Positions 20,936 through 31,390 of a stretch of 64,000 nt of DNA are shown here, in pieces (position 1 is the first letter of the stretch; every line of letters begins with the position of its first letter). This DNA comes from Palaemon carinicauda (taxonomy: Eukaryota > Arthropoda > Malacostraca > Decapoda > Palaemonidae), in the NCBI RefSeq assembly GCF_036898095.1, contig NC_090751.1, forward strand, positions 52,000,948-52,064,947. The letters are read 5' to 3'. The notes beneath the pieces are model-generated. The model had not been told where the DNA came from. It saw nothing but the letters and a program-made list of their open reading frames with translations, and searched no databases. The position numbers and the translations under genes were made by a program.

Positions 20936-21345
20936 GACATCTTGGTCCAAACAAGACAGTTTCTATATCGCTGCTGGCACTGTTCATCGAGGCTCGGTTT
21001 GGTTTGAAAATGTTGTCAGGACTCTGGTCCAGACAGGAATTTTGAGACCTTATAAATGTGTTTATAGCAGAGAGCAGCCTTTCTAGTTCAGCATTTTTGT
21101 TCTCTTCTAGTAGGTTATTTAGTGGCGTTGATGAGCGACAGCACCACCCTGGTAGCCTGTATTAACAGACAAGGAGGTAGTGTCATTGCAACTATGCCAT
21201 GTTGTAGTAGAGACTTAGGAGTGAGCAAAACTCAACTTGATTTCTCCGACAGCCCACTTCATTCTAGGCAGAAGGATTGTAGTGGCAGACAAGTTGAGCA
21301 GGGGGCTGCAAGTGGTTAGGTCCGAATGATCTTTAGGTGCTCATA
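20936..21345 (+). pseudogene. RNase H remnant of DIRS-3
   Basis: VALMSDSTTLVACINRQGGS at about 21120-21180 matches the second-Asp block (VVMSDNTTVVAYSNKQGGT in DIRS-5). RRIVVADKLSRG at about 21270 matches the ADxLSR end block. The first-Asp and Glu blocks are lost or lie in the disrupted segment next to the insertion. Confidence 0.75.
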
Positions 21346-21700
21346 TAGCAGTGGAGGTCCTTACTTTGTGGGGTTTGCCGACAGTAGACCTGTTTGTGAC
21401 CTCTTCTCAACCAAAAGCTCCCCATCTACTTCACTCCAGTTCCAGATTCAAAATTGGCATTCAAGGACGTATCTTATCACCTGTGGAATGTCTTTTCCGC
21501 CATTCTGCCAGATAAGCAGTGTCTTAAATTAGGTTCGAGTGACACCTAATATCAACATGACTTTTTTGGCTGTGAAGTGACCTCAAGTGCAATGGTACTC
21601 CAACCTTCTACCTGTACTACTGGATACTCTGAGAGAATTTCCTCCTCTTCCCGACTTGTTGTGCCAGCCACTCGCCCTGATATTTCACAGTGCAGTGGAA
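21345..21700 (+). pseudogene. Post-RNase H region of DIRS-3
   Basis: Reads VLTLWGLPTVDLFVTSSQPK and later VQWYSNLLPVLLDTLREFP with PLPDLLCQPL, the block that follows RNase H in DIRS polyproteins (compare VLTLWGSSTVALFAT and AEWFPDLLQLLTG in DIRS-5). Frames are broken. Confidence 0.65.
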
Positions 21701-22560
21701 ACAATTCTGGATACTTTTGATCCTCAGCAGTCTGTCAAGCCAGGTGGGACATCTTCTGTAGTTGATGTCGTGAAAGAGGGGTCTCTCATCACAGAGCCCC
21801 TATTCCATTAATATCTGACTTTTAATTTTACTTCCACAAGGAGAAACTCCATTTCAGCGAACCCAAGTCTTTAGACTAAAGAGAGTAGGTATTTCTTCTT
21901 CTGATATTTGAGCAGACCTGCCTTCTGGTTGAAGTAAGACTTCCATCCTAGAATGTCCTCAAGGCTTTACATTCCTTTAAGGAGACACCCTATGAACCAT
22001 GGAGGCTACCCTCAAATAAAGATCTCACCCTTAACAGTTTTCCTGCTTACTTTAGTTTTGTCTAACCGAGACAATGGACTTCTTGGTCTCTCTTTTGATA
22101 TCACCCATTCAACGGTGTCGAGGTAGGTCTCACTCTCCTTCATCCATGGGTTTGTAGCCCAAACCCAGAATCCTTCGATACCCGATTCCAAGTTTTTATC
22201 AGATTACGGCCCCTAGAGAGGTAATCAATGATCTTGATTAGTTGTTATTGTGTCCTTTGAGTGCCGAAGCATTACCTCAAGCGAACATGTTCTATTATAT
22301 CTTACCTTGAACATTTGTTTATTAGCCCAGGGAGGATGAAGAAGATAACCAAGAATACACCTTCGTTCTCATCGTCTTTCCCTTTTTTCCTCAGGAAGAA
22401 CACTGGTAAGATCAAATAATGTCAAGTGTTAGGGGTTCTTTGGCATTCTTACAGAATCCCTCTGTGACATAAGTACTGTACTTCAAGTGGACGTATGGAA
22501 ATGTCAAACAACGTTCACAGCCCAGTTATCTGCGGGATGTGACCCACAGATGCTTAGGAT
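21700..22560 (+). pseudogene. Tyrosine recombinase remnant of DIRS-3
   Basis: Near 22020-22130 the translation TVFLLTLVLSNRDNGLLGLS and FDITHST aligns with AFLLALASAKRVSELHGLS and YDIAYSR of DIRS-5. The Arg of the first catalytic block is present in SNRDN but its context is altered. HxxR and nucleophile-Tyr blocks were not recognised before the ICR; 22560-23060 is unassigned. Confidence 0.6.
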
Positions 22561-23062
22561 ACTTTACCTTTAGGGCCTGTTATAACTGCACAGCAGATGG
22601 TATAACTACCTTGGCTCCTCTCATAGGACCATTAACTCCAGATTGAGAGCAAAGGTTACATGTAAGTCTGGCATGAAAGGAAAAAATGACTGGCCTCTTC
22701 TTTTCCCTTTCAATTTTCCCCTCCATTGGGGCACAGCTTTGAAGAACCTTGCCAGCTGGACTCAATCTTGTTAATGCAGTAAGTAAGCCAGGCAAACACA
22801 TACCGGTAATCATACGTGTGCTGTACGACATGATTCAAGCAAACCTATCAAATATTTTTGCTAGGTTGATGACAGAGGTTTTTTGCTTAGATCAACCCTT
22901 GAAGCCAGGGCTATTAACATGGCATTACTAAACCACTGGTTACATGTGATGGTAGGATCCTTAAAACTTATGAATATGATGCTGAAATTGTTTCCTTGGT
23001 TAAATTTTCCAACTACTGTACTGTAGTTGGAAAGGGGACTTCCACCCGCCCAAGGATGAGTT

Positions 23063-23169
23063 CCTATATAAAGGATGATGGTTTGTATTTGTGTAGGAAC
23101 AAATGAAAAATTCTTTGAATTAATTTGCATTTTTCCTAAGTACACAAACCTGAGTCCTTTACTTATACT
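23063..23169 (+). repeat. ICR of DIRS-3
   Basis: The first half (CCTATATAAAGGATGATGG, then TTTGTATTTGTGTAGGAACA) is the reverse complement of the left outer end at 15691-15740. The second half (TTTTTCCTAAGTACACAAAC, then CTGAGTCCTTTAC) is the reverse complement of the right outer end at about 23330-23390. Both halves carry substitutions. Confidence 0.85.
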
Positions 23170-23212
23170 TTCCCGCCAACACCAATCTCCTAGAAAGTAT
23201 TGGCTGCTATCG

Positions 23213-23390
23213 AAATGATTTGTCAGCGAGCCTGTTGCCTCCCTATTACTGGCAAGTAACTACTGGCCGGATGTTGATACCTCGTTATAATTTTTAACTG
23301 CTGTATTTCAGCTTGCAGTTATCATTCTCGTATGTAAAGGAATCAGGTTTGTATAGTTAGGAAAAAATATAAATTACTTTAAAAAAAATT
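23213..23390 (+). repeat. Right ITR of DIRS-3
   Basis: Inverted copy of 15691-15853, including ACTACTGGCCGGATGTTGAT, CCTCGTTATAATTTTTAACT and the outer AATCAGGTTTGTATAGTTAG. Confidence 0.85.
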
Positions 23391-25275
23391 GTCAAGGTTC
23401 TTTGTTTGGTACCAATCCTCCTGTAGCTGCTTCTGATCCTCCCTTTGCTTCAATTCCACAATTCTGTCTCTCACTTCCATGACACCAACTATGTAATACC
23501 TTTTTTGACTGCTTCAGTTACCTCCGCTCCCTCTCATGAAGTTATTGCATAATGCAGCTCCTGTTCCCTCTTCAGAAACTGACTCCTGCAGCTTCTGTCA
23601 TCCGCCTGCGCATTAATCTTTACGAGCTATTTACTTGAAGCTTGTAACAAGTTTTAAGAAAGTTCCCCACCAACACAAGGGAAAAAGAATCAGATTTAAA
23701 GATTGATAATTCTTTTCTTAATATCATTAAACAAGATATGGCAATGTTATCTCCAGAGACTATGAGGTTTCCTGGTCAGAGCGTTATTTTACTATTTATT
23801 CAAATATGAAACTAGAGCGTTATTCCTTTAAAAGGAAACAAGTTTTATGAGACTGTGCCCTGGTAAAGGAGAGAAGTGATGAGGGAGAATCATGTCAAAA
23901 CTTTCTGTTGATCTTTATCGTTTACGTTTGTTTTGTAGGGGGGTATGACTGTTTGCAGTGCTGTTTGTAGTTGCCTCTGCAATAGGAAGAGTTTGCTAAG
24001 AAGAAAAAGGGCCAAGGGGCAAGAAGTGTTCTTTGCCGTCAACATTTGGAAAGTCAAATTGATACAGAAGTAGCTTTATAGTTCTTTCATCTCCTGGTGG
24101 AATCCAGCTCGCTGCATCTTGATGAGGGTTCTCTGGCTTGTGGTCCGTGTGAAGTGCTCATAAGTGGGAGACCTTTGATTGCATTCGGAGTGAGACGAAT
24201 GTCGGGCTATCTACTGAAGACTAATCTTGTGCTAGGAGAGTCTTTACCTGAGAATTGCCACATGAATAGGTGTCCATTCGCCTTCTCGCGTACATGTGAG
24301 ATCCTCTGTGTGCAAGATCTTCTTTATGTGCTTAGTCTTCAGTAGATAGCCGTACGTGTGGTAGTTTCATCTTGCCAAATCTTTGTCTTCTCTCGTAAAG
24401 TCTTTTATGTGTGTGGTATCCTCCTAGCTCTCGCTTTCATTCAGAGGTATACTCACCCCTACGCTCGCCTTCTTTTGAGATTGTATGGCTAGCCTTTCGG
24501 TGACATCATGAAACGACTACTGTTCAGGAGCTGTTCCTTACTTCACTACTTCTCAGAACTTGGTAAACCCCAAGAATTGCTGTAGTCATGGACGTAATTC
24601 TGTCTGGTGCCAAAGCTGTCACCATCTGCTAATGTGTGGGCAAACTGGGTCCTGAAGGGGAGAGTGACTGTAGCTTCCTACTAAGCAAGGCAGATGACAA
24701 CAGGAGGCATTTGCATCATGCAAGTCAATGGTGTTGGAGAATGCAGCCCTTTTCTCATAGCAAGATGTCAACAGAATGGTGAAGTGGAGGCAGACGTATC
24801 AAGAGTCTCATCCATCAAGCAGTTACTTTGAAGGGCCCTGGTCCTTAAAGCATAGATTTCTGGCACACCATTGAAGTCTGCTCTTACGAAGTCGTCTGTC
24901 ACATTCAGGAGCAGATTCACACCTTAAGTCCCTTTAGCCTTTAGGAAAATGGTGTACAGCACTCCGCCCTTTCGTATCCGTCGTGATATGTCCAGGAGGG
25001 GTTAGAAGAAGGAAGGGAAGAGTGGTAGGCGGAGATTGCCAACCCTCTCCTGCAGCTGCCACAAGTGGAGCGATACCTGTCAAACTGTTTGTCAAGGTCG
25101 CAGTACTGCAAGCTTGAGACTTTTTAGAAGATATAACGCCTTGTGTTCATCAACTCTCCTCCTCCCCTTACTCAGACAATGATGACCTACAGCACCTACC
25201 ATCCAAGATCCCAGTAAGTCCTCACTCTAGAAGCAGAGAAGAATGCAGTAGACATCATACAGGGTGGTTCCCAGG

Positions 25276-25277
<2 letters not shown>
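23391..25277. other. Unassigned part of DIRS-4, probably gag-like
   Basis: No firm domain. Basic segments such as KKEGKSGRRRLPTL (about 25010-25045) would suit an ORF1 tail. A perfect 20-bp inverted repeat (24205-24224 against 24332-24351, arm GGCTATCTACTGAAGACTAA) with a loop of about 107 bases is the only other structure. It could equally be unrelated insertion DNA. Confidence 0.35.

Positions 25278-25349
<72 letters not shown>
25278..25349. repeat. (TC)n microsatellite inside the DIRS-4 RT
   Basis: About 36 TC units lie directly before GKSTGGMETGHRPLL-type RT sequence, where other copies encode the FFSxLFLV-(E/K)KA segment. The run has replaced or expanded inside coding DNA. Confidence 0.95.
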
Positions 25350-25352
<3 letters not shown>

Positions 25353-25860
25353 GGGGAAGTCGACTGGGGGAATGGAGACCGGTCATCGACCTCTCCTCTT
25401 TAAACAAGTTTGTTCAACTGACTCCTTTCAAGATAGAGATGGTAAACCCCATCGTAGCTGCCCTCAGGAAGGAGGACTTCATTCTTTCAGTCGATCTAAA
25501 AGATGTGTATGGGTACTTTCATATCACTATCCATCAGACTTACAAAATGTACCTCCACTTTGTCCTCAGGGAAGTAATGTATCAATTCATTCTTGTGCTT
25601 TGGACAGATTACCACTTCTCCCAAGTTTTTACAATTGTCACACTTGTCTTGGCCGCACACCAATGGCATTTGTTGCTGATTCTGTCCTCCTCCCGGAGGC
25701 AATTGCTTCCAGACCGATACAGGCTTTTTTTCCTTTGCCACAGTGTAGGGATTGTGGTTAATCATGAAATATCTATTGAACAATTGCATATGCAGACTCA
25801 AGACGGTATCATGGCCATTTCTCACCAAACAAGAACTTAAGGCTCAATGTTGGCAATGTC
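25350..25860 (+). pseudogene. Reverse transcriptase remnant of DIRS-4
   Basis: The frame 25439-25840 reads MVNPIVAALRKEDFILSVDL then KDVYGYFHITIHQTYKMYLH, giving the first Asp block (SVDLKD) and the Q-P-I/H-Q strand, then FVLREVMYQF. Before it, in another frame, come DRSSTSPLF and TGHRPLLFKQVCSTDS. The YxDD box is not recognisable in the segment that should hold it (about 25600-25720). Non-functional. Confidence 0.75.
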
Positions 25861-26330
25861 TTCTAGGACACCTCCTATTGCTGGAGGAGCTTGTTTCTCA
25901 CAGGTGTCTCCATTAGTGATTGCTTCATTATTGTCTGAAATATCACTGGTCTGTAGCCAGTGGTCCACCTCACCATCTTGTTGGGGTGGAACAAGAAGAA
26001 CGAGAACCTCATCAATGGGGCTCCACTTGGCCGATATGGAAAACCCCATGGAGGGATGGGGCACACACCTGAGGAACCAGACCGCCTCAAGAAGCTGGTG
26101 GATGGAAGAGAGTCGACTGTATCTCAACCTGTTGGAAATGCAAGCAGCACTTCTAACATTGTAGCAATTTCAACAGTTTGGGAGGGCCCACGGTAGCATT
26201 GATGAGGGGCATTACTATTGTACTTCATCAATAAAGCAAGGGGGCCACTGTCTCAGTCTTTGTGTGAGTTGGCAAATCAGATGCACTCCTGGCATTCCAC
26301 AGCACAGTAGAGCTGTTAGCAAGATTAATT
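25861..26330 (+). pseudogene. RNase H remnant of DIRS-4
   Basis: The frame around 26060-26164 reads RNQTASRSWWMEESRLYLNL then LEMQAALLTL, the catalytic-Glu helix (NLLELKAVFLAL in DIRS-5), followed by QFQQFGRAHGS. The upstream first-Asp block is partly readable as NGAPLGRYGKPHGGMG. Later blocks are degraded. Confidence 0.65.
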
Positions 26331-26439
26331 CCAGGCAACACACTCCATAGCGTAGGACATATTATTAGTAGCAGAAAGGCTTCTTACTTTGTGAGGCTTT
26401 CCATTGATAAACATATTCTGTGCAGCTTAATAAAAAGCT

Positions 26440-26560
26440 GCTTGTATTCTACTAGATAGTTCCAGATCCTTTAGCAGCTCTAGAGGATGCCTTCCAACGT
26501 CAGTCAGCCAACATCAATATCTACGCTTTTCCTCCTTTCTGATTTGACGAGTGATCAACA
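26440..26560 (+). pseudogene. Post-RNase H block of DIRS-4
   Basis: VPDPLAALEDAFQRQSANIN then IYAFPPF corresponds to the conserved DAF...YAFPPF block of DIRS polyproteins. Confidence 0.75.
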
Positions 26561-26929
26561 GGTTGTTAACAACACAAAATCTCAAGATGACACTGGTTGC
26601 TCCCATGTCACCACATGCTGAAGGATACCCAGATTTGCTGATGCTCCATGTTGAGGTACCAAGAAAACTACCCCAACGCTAGAACCTACTCTGTCAGCCC
26701 AATCTTCAGAGGCACCACACTCGATGGCATCCCTGTTTCTTCATGGGTGGTGACCAGCAAGCATCTCCAAGCAGAATTGATTTTGCGAGGCCCTGCAGAG
26801 GATGTCTGGATAACAGTGAAGATCCTGTGCAACTGACTACCAGGGAAAGTGTGTCATCTTCTGCAATTTGTGTTGTAGAAGGGATAATTCTTCAGTTGGA
26901 GCCTCCCTGCAATTTCTGTAATAGGTAAT

Positions 26930-27740
26930 TTTCTCATTTACCTTTATTAGGAGAAATTCCTCTCAGTCTTGGTAGAGAAAAGCTATATTGCTCAGCCTTG
27001 TGTCAAGTCTTTAGACTGAACAGCATAGACCTTTCTTCTTTATGGGCTGTTTATGCTTACGAGGAGCTTCGAGCAGTTATGTTCTCCCACAGAAATTGAA
27101 CCACCAGCGTGAGACCAACCCTGAGGCAAGCATAAGATAGGGATCTGACCCTCAGTTTTATGATCCCTCTTGCCAGGCCTTCGGTGAAGGCAGTAAGCAA
27201 ACTTCGTAGCAACTCGTATGTTACTGGTCATTCAGAGATTTACCTTCGTAGAGCTAAGGCCTAGAACCCAGCCGTCCATGACTCCAGGTTAGAGTCTTCC
27301 TCCATGTCTTCCTTGAAAGTAGTAACCAAAGATCAAGATGATTTGCTCCTCAGTCGTGTGGGGTCACTACAATGATACTCGAGGAGGACTTGGATCTTCA
27401 GACCCCAACACCAGGCGATTATTCCTTAACACTGGTAAGGTGAAAAAGATTTTCAGGATTACCATCTTCTGGCTTTTCAAAACCATCTGATGGACATAAC
27501 GTGCAACTAGTGAAGGAGCAAAGGGAACTTCTCAGGCACGTGTGCGCAAAGTCAGATTGATGAAATCAATGCTAGCCTTCAGAATGAACCTGTCAATGGT
27601 GCCAGTTTTAAGGTGGGAGTCTTGAAATGCCAAAAGACCTTCACTACCTGCCAACTTAAGGAGTATACCCACAGGTCCTTGGAAATTTTCACCCTTGGTC
27701 AGGCAGCTGCTCAACAGTCTAGCTCCCTTAAGGGGCATGA
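26930..27740 (+). pseudogene. Tyrosine recombinase remnant of DIRS-4
   Basis: The C-terminal part is clearest. Frames at 27540-27740 read KSMLAFRMNLSMVPVLR, then CQKTFTTCQLKEYTHRSLEI and FTLGQAAAQQ, aligning with CQTTFTAHYLQDVTHRSLDT of DIRS-5. The position of the nucleophile Tyr (HYLQDV) is occupied by Cys-Gln here (TCQLKEY), so catalysis is lost even apart from the stops. The earlier R block is too decayed to call. Confidence 0.65.
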
Positions 27741-28175
27741 AGCATCTCGTCTAAGGTAATGGTTACAACTTGAGTCTAGGACTAGAGGTAAAAATGCCTG
27801 ACCCATTTTCCTCTCTTGGGGCAAGGCAGCCGTGCTGTTATGTGCTAGATTGGTGTTTTGGTGTAGGTCAGCCTCCCAACTTACCATCTTTTCTATAGGA
27901 TTTTGTGTATTAGTTTCACCACCATCCTACGTATGAGGTAGAATTAGATGGATAGTATGCACACATCTTTCGTAAATGACGATACACTTCAGACACCGTA
28001 TCCTTTACTTATATATAGGGTCTTCCATGGTTGTCTACCAGTTTTTGTGATAGAAGGTTGGCAGGAGTTGTCAGTTTAGATTCTTTTACAGGCCCATGTT
28101 CTTTGACATAATTGGAATTAAATCAAGCAGTTTAGCCATAGGAACTTCTTCCCTCGTAAGGATCTCCTGTTAAGG

Positions 28176-28262
28176 GACACAGGGTTGTATTTGTGTTAGG
28201 AAAAATAAAAAATACTTCAAAAATGTTCTAACTATATAACCCGAGTTCTTTAAAGTTACACT
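28176..28262 (+). repeat. ICR-like segment of DIRS-4
   Basis: GGGTTGTATTTGTGTTAGGA, an A-rich centre, then TTCTAACTATATAACCCGAG: the same two-part inverted arrangement as the DIRS-3 and DIRS-5 ICRs, with more substitutions. Confidence 0.7.
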
Positions 28263-28299
28263 TCTGGCTCAACGGCCCTGCAAGTCTAAGGGAAAAAGG

Positions 28300-28470
28300 T
28301 CATAAAAGGGCTATTCAATGGCGTGTCAGGTAGGCATAATACGTGGCAGTAAATGTCACCACCTCGATATAAATGATTAATAGTTGAGTTCCAGCTGGCT
28401 TCACTGAAATTATACTCCTTTGGTTTGTATAGCATAGTTACGATCCTTAAGTTTGTGATTTTTGTTAAAG
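28300..28470 (+). repeat. Right ITR-like segment of DIRS-4
   Basis: ACCTCGATATAAATGATTAA through CTCCTTTGGTTTGTATAGCA aligns with the DIRS-3 right ITR (ACCTCGTTATAATTTTTAAC, GGAATCAGGTTTGTATAGTT). Confidence 0.65.
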
Positions 28471-28754
28471 TAAGCTCTGCTTTAAAAAAAACATTAAGCA
28501 AATTAAAATTTGGTTTGTACAGTATTGAAATAATATAGTAGAATTTTCTACATCCTTTTTCATTTAGAGAAAAATGCACTAGGAGACATGTTCAGCATCA
28601 GAACATCTCTTAACTTGAAATCAATAAACCCACATAGTGAATAATTGTTTCTTCCTTACTATTTTATACATGTATTGATGATACACAATGGGAGTATTTT
28701 TCGTTTCACAATACTGTTACTGGTATTTCACTGAACTAAATAAATAAGTTATCT
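28471..28754. other. Short AT-rich spacer
   Basis: Nothing recognised between DIRS-4 and LINE-J1. Confidence 0.5.
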
Positions 28755-30246
28755 GTTATTTTGCACAAGTTAGCAAGAAGAGGAGCTTTTAGCACTTGTT
28801 GGAGAATTGGTTATGTTTTCCTCTATATAAATGTGTTTGTGGTAGCTCAAGTCCAACTGATTACAGCCCAATTTCCATAACTCCCATATTATCTAAAGTT
28901 TTTGAATGTCTTCTGGCAAAACGTCTTAATAGTTTTGCTGAAGGTGAATCATCTATTCCCTAGTTTGCAATTTGGTTTTCGTAAAGGCCTTGGAGCATGT
29001 GATGCCCTTCTTACAATCTCCAATGTTGTACAGAAATCCCTTGATTGTGGTCAGGAAGTTAGTATGATTGGCCTTGATTTTAGTGCTGCCTTTGACAGTG
29101 TTAATCATGAGGCCCTTGTTTTCAAACTCAAATAGTTGGGAGTGGCTGGGTCGTTTCTTAGCATTATTATTGATTTTTAAGTAATAGATCTCAAAGAGTT
29201 GTTGTAGATGGGCACCATTGATTATAGGAATGTGATATCCGGTGTTCCACAGGGTAGTGTTCTTGGACCGTTACTTTTCTTACTACACATGTGTCATGTG
29301 GTTTCGCCTAGAAAATAAGCTGTTGCATATGCTGCTACTCTCTTTGCATCGATTCCATCCCCTGAATGTAGATCTGGGGTGGGTGAATCCCTAACATTAG
29401 TGCTTGGTGTAAATTATGGGGTATGAAGTTTTAATCTTAACCAAACTCAAAGTATGATTGTAAGTAGGTCAAGGACGGTGGCTCTTCAACATCCGGATCT
29501 CGGTATCGATAATGAATCTTTAAAATTGTATGACTTATAAGATTTTAGGTGTGATTCTCGACAGCTAATTTACTTTTGAGAAACACGTTATGTCTGTCTT
29601 CTTCAATTGCACAAAAAATTGGTTTATTGAGAAAGTCTTCTAAGATTTTCGGTGATCAATCTATTCTGAAGAAGTGTTTTAATTCTTTCATTCTACCTTG
29701 TTTTGAGTATTGTTCTCCTATCTGGTCTTCAGCTGCTGATTCTCATCTTTATTTGTTTGGACAGAAATGTAGGGTCTATCTAATAAATTTCTTATTCCTG
29801 TTCTAGATAATTTAATCTTTGGCACCGTCGTTCAATTAGTTCATTATGCTTGTTGCATAAGATTTTTCATAACTCTGACCATCTTTTACATTCAGGTCTC
29901 CCTGGACAATTCTATCCTGTTCGTATCACTAGGCAGGCACTTAATTCTATAATAGCCAGGCCTTCTCCATCATGAGGCTCAATACTACACAGTATAATCT
30001 AAAAGTTTTATTCCAGTTCAAATTTGCAGCAAATGTTTTTATTTAGACCAGGCTGATATGAGTCTTTTTATAGTTTATATATGGACATTACTCTAAAAAC
30101 AGTAACATCATCAAAACAGAAATTTATTGTTTTGTTCTCATTTTATTTATTGGGCTATTTTTCCCTGTTGGAGCTTGGGCTTATAGCATCTTCCTTCTCC
30201 AACTAGGGTTGTATAGCTTGGCTAGTAGTCATAATAATAATAATAA
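28755..30246 (+). mobile_element. LINE-J1: Jockey/CR1-like non-LTR retrotransposon, 5'-truncated
   Basis: A roughly 1.5-kb 3' fragment, starting within the RT domain and ending in TAATAATAATAATAAT (about 30230-30246). The reverse complement of LINE-J2 (35095-37140) matches it over the whole length. Just before the tail it carries the shared 3' tail GGAGCTTGGGCTTATAGCAT and CAACTAGGGTTGTA. 5' truncation is the usual outcome of target-primed reverse transcription. Confidence 0.85.
28840..29990 (+). pseudogene. Reverse transcriptase of LINE-J1
   Basis: Translation reads SPTDYSPISITPILSKVFEC, LQFGFRKGLGACDALLTISN, VSMIGLDFSAAFDSVNHEAL (first catalytic Asp) and VISGVPQGSVLGPLLFL, all classic non-LTR RT blocks of the Jockey/CR1/I group. 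The YADD region is degraded (AVAYAATLFAS, the Asp pair lost). Downstream LLRKSSKIFGDQSILKKCFN and LPCFEYCSPIWSSAADSHL match the C-terminal thumb. Several stops and frameshifts make it inactive. Confidence 0.85.
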
Positions 30247-31090
30247 TCAGTTTTTGTAAAAATGCAACCTTTTTTAAATAGAGTGGTCTGTTTACAAACC
30301 CATGATTTGCTCTTTTGTGTACAACGCAATGAGTGATGCATGTAATGCAAGCTTTACCTGGATTTTTTATATATTCTAGTGTAAATATTTTCATGAACAT
30401 ATGTTTATGGTGTTGAATATTCCTATACAGTAAAGTTTTAAATTTTGTTATTTAAAATATGTAAGGTCTAAGTAACAATTTATTTATGTAAAATATCAAG
30501 CATAACTTGAGGTTAATAGGAAAATTATTAATTCCAAAACACAACACCATATGTAAAGTAAATTTATTCATTATATAGCATACACAAGTCTTACAGATGC
30601 AACCTATGAGCATACAATAAATTCAAGTTTAAAAAAAAAGATTTAACCAAAATATGACCTTCTTTCCGACGGCTACCATTTTCACTCTGTCAGCCAGATG
30701 TGATGTACCATATAGTGAATTATTTACAAACCTGATTTTGTTACACCCAGAGTACTTTCTACTGTCTTCAGCGTGTACCCCTATAAGCTCTGTTTGTCTA
30801 AGAAAACCTAAATTTTTTAAGCAAAACACTTAAGGGGGGGTTATACCAAGCAATACTTCTTACATTTGTGTCCTTTATATCCTGATCTCATTTCTTGGAT
30901 GTTAGTTCTTAATTTTATAATGAGGCTCTGTAATCACACTTATCAGTATCAGTCTGAGTCAAGTCTTCATGAAAATGCACTAATATTTGAGTCCAATATA
31001 TGTTTCTTTTGTCTTTCCAGGTGAAATGCAAGATGCATGCAATATAAACTGGGATGTGTTGTCTTTCCTATGCAAGTTTATCAGATAGAT
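30247..31090. other. Unique AT-rich DNA with a splice-acceptor-like site
   Basis: No repeat family recognised. At 31003-31020 a pyrimidine tract ends in CAG and is followed by GTGAAATG, with a 22-codon open stretch ending TAG at 31086-31088. This could be chance. Confidence 0.4.
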
Positions 31091-31092
31091 AA

Positions 31093-31390
31093 TAGCTATC
31101 ATTGCTGACTGGGCATGAACTTGAATCTTTTTCAAAAATCTGGCTGTAAAAGTTAAATTCTTTTATAATCATTACTGCTGTGTATCTTGGATTTATATAT
31201 CGTAGCTTTTCTTCCTATTTTCCTGTCATAATTCTTAGCCATTGGTTTTAGCTATCGTTTGTTGATTGGGCAAATCCTGAAAGTTTCTTTTTCCAAAATC
31301 TGGCCGTAATATTTATTCTTTCCTTATCATTTCTGCTGTTCTAGTATCTTGGATTTATATCGTAATAATTCTTAGCCACTGGTATAAGCA
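31093..31390. repeat. Diverged tandem duplication of about 150 bp
   Basis: 31093-31247 and 31248-31390 share AATCTGGC(T/C)GTAA, TCATT(A/T)CTGCTGT, TATCTTGGATTTATAT, TCGTA and AATTCTTAGCCA(T/C)TGGT in the same order. No coding potential. Confidence 0.8.

Larger units (their letters stand above)
15691..23390 (+). mobile_element. DIRS-3: DIRS-type retrotransposon with ITRs, ICR and an insertion
   Basis: A 7.7-kb element bounded by imperfect inverted repeats at 15691-15853 and about 23213-23390, with an ICR at 23063-23169 whose two halves complement the two outer ends. The internal order is gag-like, RT, foreign insertion, RNase H, post-RNase H block, recombinase. Decay is heavier than in DIRS-2 (many stops), but the YLDDW box survives. 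The ends share a GTTTGTAT...TTAGGAA core with DIRS-4 and DIRS-5 and differ from DIRS-2, defining a second terminal subfamily. Confidence 0.88.
23391..28470 (+). mobile_element. DIRS-4: strongly decayed DIRS copy next to DIRS-3
   Basis: RT, RNase H, post-RNase H and recombinase remnants occur in order on the plus strand, followed by an ICR-like segment (28176-28262) and a right ITR-like segment (about 28300-28470) that align with those of DIRS-3. No left ITR was found; the copy may begin within or directly after the right ITR of DIRS-3. The left limit given is therefore a guess. Every domain has several stops. Confidence 0.75.

Noticed and set aside
23010..23036. Inverted repeat TTTCCAACTAC...GTAGTTGGAAA as a regulatory hairpin
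   Set aside because: Short 11-bp arms close to the DIRS-3 ICR; probably chance or part of the decayed 3' UTR, with no supporting context.
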